The notes beneath the pieces are model-generated. The model worked only from the letters and a program-made list of their open reading frames with translations, did no database searches and was not told the DNA's origin. 45,207 nucleotides of DNA from a bacterium. Its GTDB lineage: Bacteria > UBP14 > UBA6098 > B30-G16. How positions within the stretch are numbered: the stretch's first letter is position 1; the number at the start of each line of letters is the position of its first letter. Below, in pieces: positions 1 to 8,247 of the stretch. Location of the stretch: NCBI GenBank assembly GCA_021162205.1, contig JAGGZE010000090.1, positions 1 to 45,207 on the forward strand, in the 5' to 3' direction. A program made the position numbers and the translations under genes.

Positions 1-55
1 CTATTGTATTTTAAAAAAAGTATCTTAAATTTCATAAAAATTTGGAGGATATTTA

Positions 56-688
56 ATGGGAATATTATCGGTTAGTGCGAATCGAATGAATATGATGAAA
101 CTTCGGCGAAGACTCTTGATTGCTCGCAAGGGTCATAAATTGCTCAAGGACAAGCAGGATGAACTGATGCGCAATTTTCTCGAAATAGTCGATGAAATAA
201 AAGGATTGCGCGATAGAACCGAAAAAATTTTAATCGAGGCGCTGCAAAGATTCACTGTTGCAACAGGTTCACTTCCCCGTGAGGAAATCGAGGGAATTTT
301 CACGATACCATCCGTCAAAGCCAGTGTCGATGTTAAATCAGCCAGACTATTGAATTTGCGAGTGCCTCGTTTCGAGGTCTCATTCGAGGGCGATGGAATT
401 TCATACTCGATTGCACAAACTCCCGCAGAACTCGATGGAGCTATGGAGGATATGTCGGAATCGCTTAAACTTTTAGTCGTTCTTGCCGAGACCGAGAAGA
501 AATTAGAACTTTTGGCACGCGAAATCGATACCACACGCCGAAGAGTCAATGCTCTCGAATATGTGATGATTCCCGATTTAATCGATACTGTTCGATATAT
601 TAGAATGAAACTCGAGGAACTCGAACGTGGGAATTTAACGAGATTGATGAAGGTCAAAGACATCATCGCAGAAAAACGAGGATATTAG
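56..688 (+). CDS. atpD: V/A-type ATP synthase subunit D
   Basis: Central-stalk (rotor shaft) subunit of a V/A-type ATPase, which couples ATP hydrolysis or synthesis in the V1 head to ion flow through the membrane ring. The 210 residues match the family length. The N-terminus has the typical basic start (SANRMNMMKLRRRL) and the protein is predicted to form two long helices, about residues 5-70 and 125-205, enclosing a more globular middle. A strong ribosome site (TTGGAGG) precedes the ATG. It is the first gene in the window, and other ATPase subunits probably lie just upstream. The stop codon is followed directly by a degenerate copy of the terminator/nested-hairpin repeat. Family identification is from recognised sequence pattern. 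Confidence 0.93.
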   Translation: MGILSVSANRMNMMKLRRRLLIARKGHKLLKDKQDELMRNFLEIVDEIKGLRDRTEKILIEALQRFTVATGSLPREEIEGIFTIPSVKASVDVKSARLLNLRVPRFEVSFEGDGISYSIAQTPAELDGAMEDMSESLKLLVVLAETEKKLELLAREIDTTRRRVNALEYVMIPDLIDTVRYIRMKLEELERGNLTRLMKVKDIIAEKRGY

Positions 689-770
689 CACCCTTAAAGT
701 GTTTTCTTTGCAAAAGTTTCCTCCCAACAAGTCGGGATTCCCTATTGTGCCTCATAATCATAATGGGTTG
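689..770 (+). repeat. Nested-hairpin repeat copy A (degenerate)
   Basis: Begins at the base after the atpD stop. A decayed terminator arm (CAC...GTG, 689-701) is followed by TTTTCTTT. The outer stem is 710-715 with 745-750 (5 of 6 paired) and the inner stem 723-728 with 731-736 (5 of 6 paired). The downstream ATAATGGG is shared with the copy at 8238. The rest of 771-833 is AT-rich with no recognisable element. Confidence 0.6.
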
Positions 771-833
771 TGAGAAGTTTATTGATAATAGAATTCACTT
801 GTAGTTGATAATTTTACATTTTCAGTTTAAAAA

Positions 834-2594
834 ATGAAAAAAATTATATTAACAATACTTTTACTAATTATTCTTCTTTCCGCACAGGATAAATACTGGA
901 TTTATTTCTCCGATAAAGGGCTTTACACCGCACAGGATACGGTTGCGGCAATCGAGAAAACCGAAAATATATTGACAGAGCGATGTCTCACTCGAAGGGC
1001 AAAAGTTCTCTCGATAGACAGAATCGTCGATTGGCAGGATATTCCTGTATGTGTGGATTATATCGAACAGGTGAAATTTACCGGTGCGAAAATCGTTCAT
1101 ATAAGCCGATGGTTAAATGCCGTATCGGTTTATGCGAACCCCGATATTCTCTCTAAAATCGCCGATTTTCCATTCATTCAAAAAATAGATATTGTGCAAA
1201 AATTTCATCGAAAATTTATGACCGAGGACACTACCGATTATTCGGGCGAGGCGATTTATGGAATGACAAAGAATCAACTCGCTTTTATGAATATTCCTCC
1301 GTTGCACCAAATGGGTGTTTTCGGCGATGGCGTCCTATTATGTATCACCGACACAGGTTTTAATCTCGACCATATTGCGTTCACACATTGCAATGTCGAA
1401 GCGACTTACGATTTCGTCTCGGGCGATTCCATTGTCGATGTTCAGGAAGGCGATAACGATGGAATTGTTTCTCACGGGACAAAATGCTGGTCTGAAATCG
1501 GCGGACGAGTCGATTCATTATACTGGGGTGCCGCTCCGAATACATCGTTTTTGCTCGCTCGCACCGAGGATATCGATACCGAATGGATTATCGAGGAGGA
1601 CAACTGGGCGGCAGCAGCAGAATGGGCGGATTCGCTCGGTGCAGATATTATGTCGGTCTCGCTGGGATATTACGATTGGTATACTTCCGATGACATGGAT
1701 GGCGATACCCCCGTGATAACCGCTGCTGCGGATAGAGCGGTTTATCTCGGTATCGCTGTTTTCACAGCAGCGGGGAATAGTGGCGGTGGTGGATATCGCA
1801 CACTCGTTACTCCCGGTGATGGCGATAGCGTGATTACAGTCGGTGCTTGCGATGGCAATGGCAATCTTGCGGGATTTTCCTCGCGGGGACCTACCGCCGA
1901 TGGCAGAATTAAACCCGATATTTTGGCTCACGGTGTCGGAACGATTTGCGCGAATGGAATGGATGACTCGACATTTTCGTCAGCATCTGGGACATCTATG
2001 GCGACACCTATGGCTGCTGGAATCGGTGCATTGCTTCTTTCGTTGCGAACATCGCTTACGCCTATGGATTTACTCGATATTCTTCGTAAAACTGCCGACA
2101 ATTTCATTTCACCCGATTCGGCTTATGGATGGGGCATTATCGATGCTCGCGCCGCTGCAGCATATCCATTTCGCGATTCATCGTTCATATATTTCGAGCG
2201 GGGGTGGAATATCATCGCTTTGCCGGTAGATACTGTCCTGCTTGCCGATATTTTGCCGACAATTCCTTATGTATATTCGTTCGATGGCTCGACATTTGTA
2301 TCGGTCGATACATTGCAACCGGGAATAGGATATTTCGCATTTTTCACAGTCGATACATTTGCGATTTTAACTGGCAGACCGATTATCGATTTGAATATTG
2401 TGCTTCACCGCGGATGGAATCTTATCGGGGGGCTTTCGAGAACAACATTCACAACCGAATTGGAAACTTTGCCACTCACGGATAAATTTTTTATCACCGA
2501 AAACGAGGGTTACAATTTATCTTGCGGACTCATCCCCAGTCGTGGCGGATGGTTCTATGCAACATACGACCATACCGCTCATCTTGTAGAGTGA
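834..2594 (+). CDS. Secreted S8 (subtilisin-like) serine peptidase
   Basis: Exported serine protease of the subtilase family. A signal peptide (residues 1-18) is followed by the prodomain seen in FCB-group exported subtilases (KYWIYFSDKG, then RWLNAVSVY near 92-100). The catalytic triad is visible: Asp173 (ITDTGF), His214 (SHGTKC), Ser388 (GTSMATP), with oxyanion Asn315 (AAGNS). The last 130 residues hold two copies of a GWN(I/L)I module also found in the giant protein at 21497. Unlike its paralogue at 17481, it lacks a PNPF/FlgD-like C-terminal domain, so its route to the surface may differ. Substrate unknown. Likely monocistronic. Confidence 0.88.
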   Translation: MKKIILTILLLIILLSAQDKYWIYFSDKGLYTAQDTVAAIEKTENILTERCLTRRAKVLSIDRIVDWQDIPVCVDYIEQVKFTGAKIVHISRWLNAVSVYANPDILSKIADFPFIQKIDIVQKFHRKFMTEDTTDYSGEAIYGMTKNQLAFMNIPPLHQMGVFGDGVLLCITDTGFNLDHIAFTHCNVEATYDFVSGDSIVDVQEGDNDGIVSHGTKCWSEIGGRVDSLYWGAAPNTSFLLARTEDIDTEWIIEEDNWAAAAEWADSLGADIMSVSLGYYDWYTSDDMDGDTPVITAAADRAVYLGIAVFTAAGNSGGGGYRTLVTPGDGDSVITVGACDGNGNLAGFSSRGPTADGRIKPDILAHGVGTICANGMDDSTFSSASGTSMATPMAAGIGALLLSLRTSLTPMDLLDILRKTADNFISPDSAYGWGIIDARAAAAYPFRDSSFIYFERGWNIIALPVDTVLLADILPTIPYVYSFDGSTFVSVDTLQPGIGYFAFFTVDTFAILTGRPIIDLNIVLHRGWNLIGGLSRTTFTTELETLPLTDKFFITENEGYNLSCGLIPSRGGWFYATYDHTAHLVE

Positions 2595-2606
2595 ACAATC
2601 TCATCT

Positions 2607-2635
2607 AATATCCTATGGTGGATACTAAGGATATT
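2607..2635. repeat. Inverted repeat after S8 peptidase gene
   Basis: AATATCCT (2607-2614) and AGGATATT (2628-2635) form an 8-bp stem with a 13-base loop. There is no T-run, so it is at best a weak terminator or an RNA-stabilising hairpin. Confidence 0.4.
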
Positions 2636-2747
2636 CCATTAGAAAACCCACAATTTAGTCGAAATGAAAACTAAAAAAAATAACTATTTCTTGCATACTT
2701 TTTAATCTGCGATATATTTTTCGGTTCAAATGAAATGAGGTATTTAA

Positions 2748-4049
2748 ATGAAATTGAAACATTATATCGTATTACTTTTTGTGATGTTTGCTGCGGCATC
2801 CTGCGCAAAAACACCGACAATAACTATTTCACCCGAATCGATAAATCTGGGAACACTTTTGCCAGGTGAATCTGTCGAGGATACATTCTGGGTGAAAAAT
2901 ATCGGTAAAGGTGTGCTTTCAGCATCGGCAAGGTCCGGTTGTGATTGTATCGAACTGGAAAATGAATTGCCCGAATCGATTGCACCGGGGGACAGTTCAA
3001 AGCTTGTTTTCATCTATTATGCACCCGATTCGGCGACTATCGACAATAAGAGTGTTTTTGTTTCATCTAATGATAAAGAAAGCAAAATAAAAAAATTGAT
3101 TGTTAAAGCTACGGTTCGTGCAAGAAAATTAGCCAAGGGCGATTCTACGATTACATTCATTCCATTTGCATCGCAAGGAACGCAATTGACAAATGTTTCG
3201 GATAATATTATGCGAACATTTTTCAGCGATGTTAAGAAAAAACTGCACTTTACACCTGTAAATCCATCGAAAATCATTCAAAATATTATAACCGACCACA
3301 ATTACGGGAAAAAGCCGATAGCGGAAGTCATTCGCAAATGGGCATTGATGGATAGTGTTCGCTGGATTGTCGCTTGTCAGCTTTCGCTCGAAAAGGATTC
3401 GTCTGTTGTCGGCAAATGCTCGGTTGTCGATGGTTTCTCCGAGTTTCCGATGATATTTTCATTTCGAGCTAGAATTTCCCAAGCGGGTAAGGTATTTATC
3501 GACAGCTTGGTAACTTTTTTCGGCGACATAGGTAATCGGTATCGTTCTTCTATGATGAAAGGTATGCAGAGGAAATGGGCGAGTCAACGGAAAAGTGCAA
3601 TGAATAGACCGCTGCCGAAAATGGAATTCGTCGATGTCCGCACAGGAGATACACTCACCGAAAAATCTGCTGAGGGAAAAATATTACTGATGCACTTTTT
3701 TGGAATAAACTGTGAACACTGCGAAGAAGAAAGTCGATGGCTAACCGAATTGGAAAAAACTCATCCCGATAATTTGGTCATCTGGGGAGTTTCTATCGAT
3801 ATGGGAATGCCCGACAGCGTGGAAATATTCGCCCGACAGCATAAATTGCCATATCCAGTCGTTCTTCCAACCGTGGAATCTCATCGTCGATTGACGAGAA
3901 TTTATGGTGGAGCGACTCCGCAAACGATAGTCGCAGACAAGGATGGTGTTGTCAGGGAATTTTTCGTGGGATTCAATAAAGTGTTTGTCCAGCGGCTCGA
4001 ATCGCTCCTGAATTCGCTTACTAACAAACCGACCGAGCAGAAAAAATAG
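2748..4049 (+). CDS. Lipoprotein: DUF1573 domain plus thioredoxin-like (TlpA) domain
   Basis: Predicted lipoprotein with lipobox ending in Cys19 (AAASC). Residues about 25-125 are a DUF1573 Ig-like domain with the GCDC signature (Cys65, Cys67). Residues about 130-285 are unassigned. Residues about 290-425 are a thioredoxin-fold TlpA/redoxin domain with active-site Cys322-x-x-Cys325 (NCEHCEEE) and a cis-Pro region (GATPQTIV). It probably acts in extracytoplasmic thiol-disulfide exchange or maturation of exported proteins. The gene ends 4 bp before the lipoate-ligase gene, so the two are probably co-transcribed. The domain combination is seen directly; the physiological partner is unknown. Confidence 0.82.
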   Translation: MKLKHYIVLLFVMFAAASCAKTPTITISPESINLGTLLPGESVEDTFWVKNIGKGVLSASARSGCDCIELENELPESIAPGDSSKLVFIYYAPDSATIDNKSVFVSSNDKESKIKKLIVKATVRARKLAKGDSTITFIPFASQGTQLTNVSDNIMRTFFSDVKKKLHFTPVNPSKIIQNIITDHNYGKKPIAEVIRKWALMDSVRWIVACQLSLEKDSSVVGKCSVVDGFSEFPMIFSFRARISQAGKVFIDSLVTFFGDIGNRYRSSMMKGMQRKWASQRKSAMNRPLPKMEFVDVRTGDTLTEKSAEGKILLMHFFGINCEHCEEESRWLTELEKTHPDNLVIWGVSIDMGMPDSVEIFARQHKLPYPVVLPTVESHRRLTRIYGGATPQTIVADKDGVVREFFVGFNKVFVQRLESLLNSLTNKPTEQKK

Positions 4050-4053
4050 CACT

Positions 4054-5613
4054 ATGAAATGGCGTTCCATAGATACAGGATTGCTATCCGCTGCGGAAAA
4101 TATGGCTTGGGACCAGGCTTTGCTCATAGCTCAAAGCGAATCGGATAATCCTTTGCCACTCTTGCGATTTCTACAATTTTCACCATCCTGCGTTCTTGTT
4201 GGAAGGCATCAATCGCCATCGCAGGAAATTCGCATCGATTATGTTCGCAAGCAGCTATGGGATATAAACCGCAGAATTACCGGCGGTGGCACGATTTTTT
4301 TCGACCCATCGCAAATCGGCTGGGAAATCTATTCAACACGAAAACAGAATTGGGCAAAATGCTCACAGCCGCAACTGTATCGTAAAATTTCAGATGGTGC
4401 GATTGCTGGATTGAAAAAACTCGATATCGATGCGAAATTTCGTCCGAGAAACGATATCGAGGTCGATGGCAGAAAAATTTCAGGGACAGGCGGTTCATCC
4501 GAGGGCGATGCCTTTATGTTTCAGGGAACGCTTCTCGTGGAAAACCTCGCCGAGAAAATGCTTCGAGCATTACGAGTTCCCGCTGAAAAACTCGGCAGGC
4601 ACGGTCTAAAATCGATTAAGGAACGAGTAGTATTTTTGGATGAACTTCTCTCGCCAGTTCCATCGACAGATGAAATCAAATCGGCAATCGTTAGCGGTTT
4701 CGCTGAGATATTCGATGTCGAAATAGTCAGAGATGAACCGACATCACGGGAGCGTGAATTGTTCGATAAATATCTCGAATATATGTATTCAGACGATTGG
4801 ATTTACAAAATCGACAATCCATCGAATATGAAAGGGACACTCGTCGAGGTTTCGCGGCGGAAAGGGACCGTTCGAGCCGCTGCACAAATCGATGTCGGAA
4901 AACGAAGAATTTCGGCGGTTCAATTTTGGGGCGATTTTTTCATTGAGCCAGCACGAACTCTCAACGACCTCGAAGCATTACTGAAACACCGCAGGGCAAA
5001 AGTAGAATCGATAATTCCTGTGGTCGAGGAATTTTTTAAGAAATCCAAACCTCATTTTATCGGTGTAAATCCGGCAAATTTTGTCGAGGCAATCGCGAGA
5101 GCCGTATCGAAATTTGCACTAATCAAACAGGGATTCACATTCGACGAGGCAAACCGTCTTTATTTCGTGAATTTAGACCCATCGAATTGGCACAAATTTC
5201 CATTTACTCATTTTCTATTCCCTTATTGCTCGAAACTTGTCGGCTGTAAATTTAGACACACTGCAAATTGCCCGATTTGCGGACAATGCACAGTCGGCGA
5301 TGGCTATGAAATCGTTCGCAATGTCGGTCTCGAACCTTATACGATAACATCGTTCGAGCATTTGATGAAAACTCAAAGAAGATTGCGCAATGAAAATTCG
5401 CCGGGATATATCGGTTCGTGCTGCGAGGAATTTTTCGTCAAACATATGTCGAGTTTCAAAAATTCAGGATTGGGTATTGTTCTTGTGCGAATCGATTCCA
5501 CAACCTGCTATGATTTATCGCAGGAGCGAGCGGCATATCGGGGTGAGTTCGAGAGCCAGACCGAATTAGATTTGAATCTAATCGAAAAAGTAATTGGGAA
5601 ATGGGAAGAATAA
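4054..5613 (+). CDS. Lipoate-protein ligase A domain fused to DUF116
   Basis: N-terminal LplA-type ligase (about 1-230) with RRITGGG (73-79) and the lysine motif NDIEVDGRKISG (Lys141), which activates lipoate or a related acyl group for transfer to lipoyl-domain lysines. The C-terminal half (about 330-519) is a DUF116 domain with a cysteine-rich core (Cys392, 398, 406, 409, 412, 456, 457, 485) that looks able to hold a metal or Fe-S centre. Such ligases commonly accompany the LipS1/LipS2 radical SAM lipoyl synthases, and a LipS2-like gene lies at 14279. No clear ribosome site precedes the ATG, which is 4 bp after the previous stop, suggesting coupled translation. Confidence 0.85.
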   Translation: MKWRSIDTGLLSAAENMAWDQALLIAQSESDNPLPLLRFLQFSPSCVLVGRHQSPSQEIRIDYVRKQLWDINRRITGGGTIFFDPSQIGWEIYSTRKQNWAKCSQPQLYRKISDGAIAGLKKLDIDAKFRPRNDIEVDGRKISGTGGSSEGDAFMFQGTLLVENLAEKMLRALRVPAEKLGRHGLKSIKERVVFLDELLSPVPSTDEIKSAIVSGFAEIFDVEIVRDEPTSRERELFDKYLEYMYSDDWIYKIDNPSNMKGTLVEVSRRKGTVRAAAQIDVGKRRISAVQFWGDFFIEPARTLNDLEALLKHRRAKVESIIPVVEEFFKKSKPHFIGVNPANFVEAIARAVSKFALIKQGFTFDEANRLYFVNLDPSNWHKFPFTHFLFPYCSKLVGCKFRHTANCPICGQCTVGDGYEIVRNVGLEPYTITSFEHLMKTQRRLRNENSPGYIGSCCEEFFVKHMSSFKNSGLGIVLVRIDSTTCYDLSQERAAYRGEFESQTELDLNLIEKVIGKWEE

Positions 5614-5626
5614 AAATTATTCTCAC

Positions 5627-5654
5627 TTGACTTTTCCCGATTTTACAGTATAAT
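5627..5654 (+). promoter_or_regulatory. Sigma70-type promoter for zinc peptidase gene
   Basis: TTGACT (5627-5632), 16-base spacer, TATAAT (5649-5654), 44 bp before the start codon at 5699. Near-consensus spacing and boxes. Confidence 0.65.
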
Positions 5655-5698
5655 ATAAATTTGAAAATTAACTTTAATTATCTAATAATAATTGAGAT

Positions 5699-6373
5699 AT
5701 GTTTTTCTGGGACCCAACATTTATTTTGCTTATTCCTGCGATTGCTTTTGCACTGTGGGCGCAGTCACAGATTAAAAAATCCTATGCCGGCTGGTCGGAT
5801 ATCGATACGGATAGGAAAATCACAGGTGCCGATGCTGCCAAAATAATACTTTCTGCCAATGGTCTCGATGTGAAAATCGAAAAGATATCGGGCAAACTTA
5901 CCGATAATTACGACCCGCGAAGCAAAATATTGCATCTATCCGAGGGAGTTTACGATAGCCAATCGGTTGCTGCGGTTGGAATTGCGGCTCACGAATGCGG
6001 ACACGCGATTCAACATGCAAACAAATATGCACCGTTGAAAATTCGCAATTCGATTGTGCCTGTCGTATCGATTAGCTCTAATCTTGCATTCCCCATTTTC
6101 TTCATCGGCATAATATTTTCGATACCGATTATTTTGAAAATCGGGATTTGGCTTTTTGCCGGTGTTGTAGTTTTTCAACTAATCACATTGCCAGTCGAAT
6201 TCGATGCATCGCATCGTGCGCTCAAAACATTAGATAGAATGGCTATACTCTCGCCAGAGGAACTTACAGGCGCGAAAGAAGTCCTAACTGCGGCAGCATT
6301 AACCTATGTCGCTGCGGCGCTTATGGCAATAGTTAATTTACTCCGAATGCTTTTGCTCTCACGAAGAAGATAA
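5699..6373 (+). CDS. Membrane zinc metallopeptidase, YugP family
   Basis: Integral-membrane neutral zinc peptidase of the YugP type. An N-terminal membrane segment follows the MFFWDPTF start. The catalytic HECGH motif is at His98, Glu99 and His102, followed by Ala-Ile-Gln-His as is typical. Two or more membrane helices follow at about 118-160 and near the C-terminus. The 224 residues match the family. Substrate unknown; the family is linked to membrane protein quality control only by inference. The stop abuts the stop of the convergent gene at 6374. Confidence 0.88.
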   Translation: MFFWDPTFILLIPAIAFALWAQSQIKKSYAGWSDIDTDRKITGADAAKIILSANGLDVKIEKISGKLTDNYDPRSKILHLSEGVYDSQSVAAVGIAAHECGHAIQHANKYAPLKIRNSIVPVVSISSNLAFPIFFIGIIFSIPIILKIGIWLFAGVVVFQLITLPVEFDASHRALKTLDRMAILSPEELTGAKEVLTAAALTYVAAALMAIVNLLRMLLLSRRR

Positions 6374-6775
6374 TTACGCAACAGGTGCGTTCTCACTCTC
6401 AGCAAACCATTGTTTGCCCTCGTCGCTGAATAAATCGATAAGAATAATAATTCCGAGAACAGTCCCAATCGGGATACTAAAAAGCATTAGAATTGCGAGA
6501 ATAATACCGACAATATTAGCCCAATTTTTCCTATTAGCGATTCCTTTGGCAACCACAAAATATAATATACCGTAAATCACACTGAAAATTATTATTATAA
6601 TCCCAATAATAATGGTTGCTATAGTATGCTCACTTCCACTCGATGAGGATTTTGGAAATATACCGAGTACGAAAACAATAATTCCACCTAAAATTCCAAA
6701 TATGAGATATAACCAGCCAAGCACTTGAAAAATAATCTTACTGGTTTTGATTTTACTCGGTAGTATCTCGTTCAT
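6374..6775 (-). CDS. Small four-helix membrane protein, unknown
   Basis: 133-residue protein with about three or four hydrophobic segments (residues about 20-45, 58-85, 92-118) separated by a serine-rich loop. No family recognised with confidence. I chose the ATG at 6775 (MNEILPSK) over an upstream in-frame ATG because AGGAG lies 5-6 bases before it. It converges with the zinc peptidase gene without overlap, so a transcriptional link is unlikely. Confidence 0.65.
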   Translation of the reverse strand: MNEILPSKIKTSKIIFQVLGWLYLIFGILGGIIVFVLGIFPKSSSSGSEHTIATIIIGIIIIIFSVIYGILYFVVAKGIANRKNWANIVGIILAILMLFSIPIGTVLGIIILIDLFSDEGKQWFAESENAPVA

Positions 6776-6877
6776 AATTTCTCCTTGTTGGTATTTGTTA
6801 TTCAAATTTAACATATATTAGATTATCGTCAATATATTTTTCAGCACAGTCGATATAAATACAAAAGAAAATGGTAG

Positions 6878-7285
6878 TTATTCACCGAATTTATCGAGAA
6901 TATCGAGAATTTTTTCGAGGTCGTTCTCCGTCAGGTCGGATGCACGAAGAAATATTTTGTTAAGCATCTCTTTTTGGTGTGGTTCGACTCGTTTAACCTC
7001 GGCTCGTTCTGTAATTACGATGAAATAATCCTTAATATCTTCATCGAGCAGTTCATCGGAAGTAATAGCTTCCTCGAGCGAAAGTCTTCTTGTAAATAAT
7101 TCACATAAATGAGCCATTTTTTTCTGCGATGGTATCTGCCCACTTTCCCAGAACACAACTGTCTTACGAGAAACACCGAGCATATCGGCTATTTCCTGCT
7201 GAGAAAATGGTGTGCCTCGTGAAGCAATTCCAGCCGCTTTCCTGAGAAAGCGGATATTTCCCCCAAATAATTTACTTATAGTCAT
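6878..7285 (-). CDS. XRE-family helix-turn-helix transcriptional regulator
   Basis: DNA-binding regulator with an N-terminal Cro/CI-type helix-turn-helix (about 8-60; FSQQEIADMLGVSRKTVVFWESG). The C-terminal half (about 70-135) is acidic, predicted helical and of unknown function. Its upstream region carries a TATAAT box (7343-7348 on the minus strand) and two similar 17-bp palindromes, so it probably regulates itself. Target genes are not shown; the unknown gene at 7388 lies just upstream in the same direction. Confidence 0.85.
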   Translation of the reverse strand: MTISKLFGGNIRFLRKAAGIASRGTPFSQQEIADMLGVSRKTVVFWESGQIPSQKKMAHLCELFTRRLSLEEAITSDELLDEDIKDYFIVITERAEVKRVEPHQKEMLNKIFLRASDLTENDLEKILDILDKFGE

Positions 7286-7294
7286 AATAATAGT

Positions 7295-7372
7295 TGTAAC
7301 ATATTATTACATTTTAATCTTGACTTAATAATGTTGAAAATTATTATATCCACGAGGTAACATTGTGTTACA
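7295..7372 (-). promoter_or_regulatory. Promoter and paired operator-like palindromes upstream of XRE regulator
   Basis: Two related 17-mers, TGTAACATATTATTACA (7295-7311) and GGTAACATTGTGTTACA (7356-7372), share about 12 of 17 bases and dyad symmetry (GTAA/TTAC). Between them lies a minus-strand -10 box (TATAAT, 7343-7348); the second palindrome covers the -35 region. This is the expected layout for an autoregulated XRE repressor. Confidence 0.55.
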
Positions 7373-7387
7373 TTACGCTCTTTGATA

Positions 7388-7717
7388 TTATTTATTAAAA
7401 TCATCGATAAAACCTATTTGGTGTTCCGTTTCTTCCTTTGTGGTCGGCAATTCGGGAAAATATGCAATCGACGAAATAAATTCATATCGAATTAGAAGAT
7501 AAGCTTTCTGGTTTGAAAATCGGGTTGTTTTCGGGTCGGGATAAGGATAATCTGTGTGTTCAATCCAGATACCGAGTTCATCGGTTTCTATCACTTGTGC
7601 GGCAAGTGTAATCGTTTCATTCTCCAATATCTCGACTTTGGGACGCAACTGTCTATCCTGAAATTTTGGATTGTTAATCGTTATAATCACTCTCGCACCG
7701 ACTAAATTTTCCAGCAT
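7388..7717 (-). CDS. Conserved-looking hypothetical protein
   Basis: 109-residue soluble protein without signal peptide or membrane segment. It begins MLENLVGARVIITI and looks beta-rich; the alternating hydrophobic pattern would fit a small barrel (Sm- or SH3-like), but this is a weak inference. A very strong ribosome site (GAGGAGG) precedes the ATG, supporting a real gene. It is followed in the same direction by the XRE regulator. Confidence 0.6.
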   Translation of the reverse strand: MLENLVGARVIITINNPKFQDRQLRPKVEILENETITLAAQVIETDELGIWIEHTDYPYPDPKTTRFSNQKAYLLIRYEFISSIAYFPELPTTKEETEHQIGFIDDFNK

Positions 7718-7826
7718 AAGTCCTCCTCAAAGTTCAAAATTTGAATTTCAAAATCAGAAAATACACAAAAATCGTCTATGTAAAAAAATAGAAAAAAACA
7801 AAATGTCAAACAAAAGGAGTAATTAA

Positions 7827-8174
7827 ATGTCAAAAAAGAAAAAAGTGCGTCCGGTAAGTGTGATGGAGGTTCAAAAACTTCCCCCCGAAAAAGTCGAGGA
7901 ATTGTTCGAGGATTTAAACGATGGGAAAATTGCCCTAATCTCGATTTACCCCGACCGATGGGCGCAAATCGGACTTCACTCACCGACCTTGAAAAGATTT
8001 ATCGCCCGAAAACAAGGTCTACAAATAAGTTCAATTGCAAAAATGATGAAAATTTTATCAAAGGAGTGGCTCGATGAAGACGCGAAAAGAATATCTCAAC
8101 AGACGAAATCGAAAAATTCGAAAACTTTACAAACAACTTCGAAAACAGGGATTTGTGGCAAAAAAATGCTTTGA
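7827..8174 (+). CDS. Hypothetical protein overlapping a downstream small gene
   Basis: 115 residues preceded by AAAGGAG. Residues 1-85 look like a genuine basic, helical protein. The last 30 (rich in S, K and T) read like out-of-frame sequence, and they overlap another well-initiated ORF (8074-8247) in a different frame by 101 bases. Either the two overlap as coupled genes, or a frameshift has split a longer gene. No family recognised. Confidence 0.5.
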   Translation: MSKKKKVRPVSVMEVQKLPPEKVEELFEDLNDGKIALISIYPDRWAQIGLHSPTLKRFIARKQGLQISSIAKMMKILSKEWLDEDAKRISQQTKSKNSKTLQTTSKTGICGKKML

Positions 8175-8247
8175 GGAAATCGCCAAACTTACCGATGGCG
8201 AACTTTCTCCAGAATCTATCAAAAGAATCGTCTATACACACCTTTAA
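8074..8247 (+). CDS. Small basic protein (57 residues), overlapping start
   Basis: Starts at ATG 8074 with AAGGAG 8 bases upstream (8061-8066), inside the 3' part of the gene at 7827. The product starts MKTRKEYLNRRNRKIRKL and ends DGELSPESIKRIVYTHL: strongly basic, helical, plausibly nucleic-acid binding. The stop codon TAA lies inside the hairpin of a dispersed repeat. The frame is open upstream only to 8050, which limits where a frameshift joining the two reading frames could lie. Confidence 0.55.
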   Translation: MKTRKEYLNRRNRKIRKLYKQLRKQGFVAKKCFEEIAKLTDGELSPESIKRIVYTHL

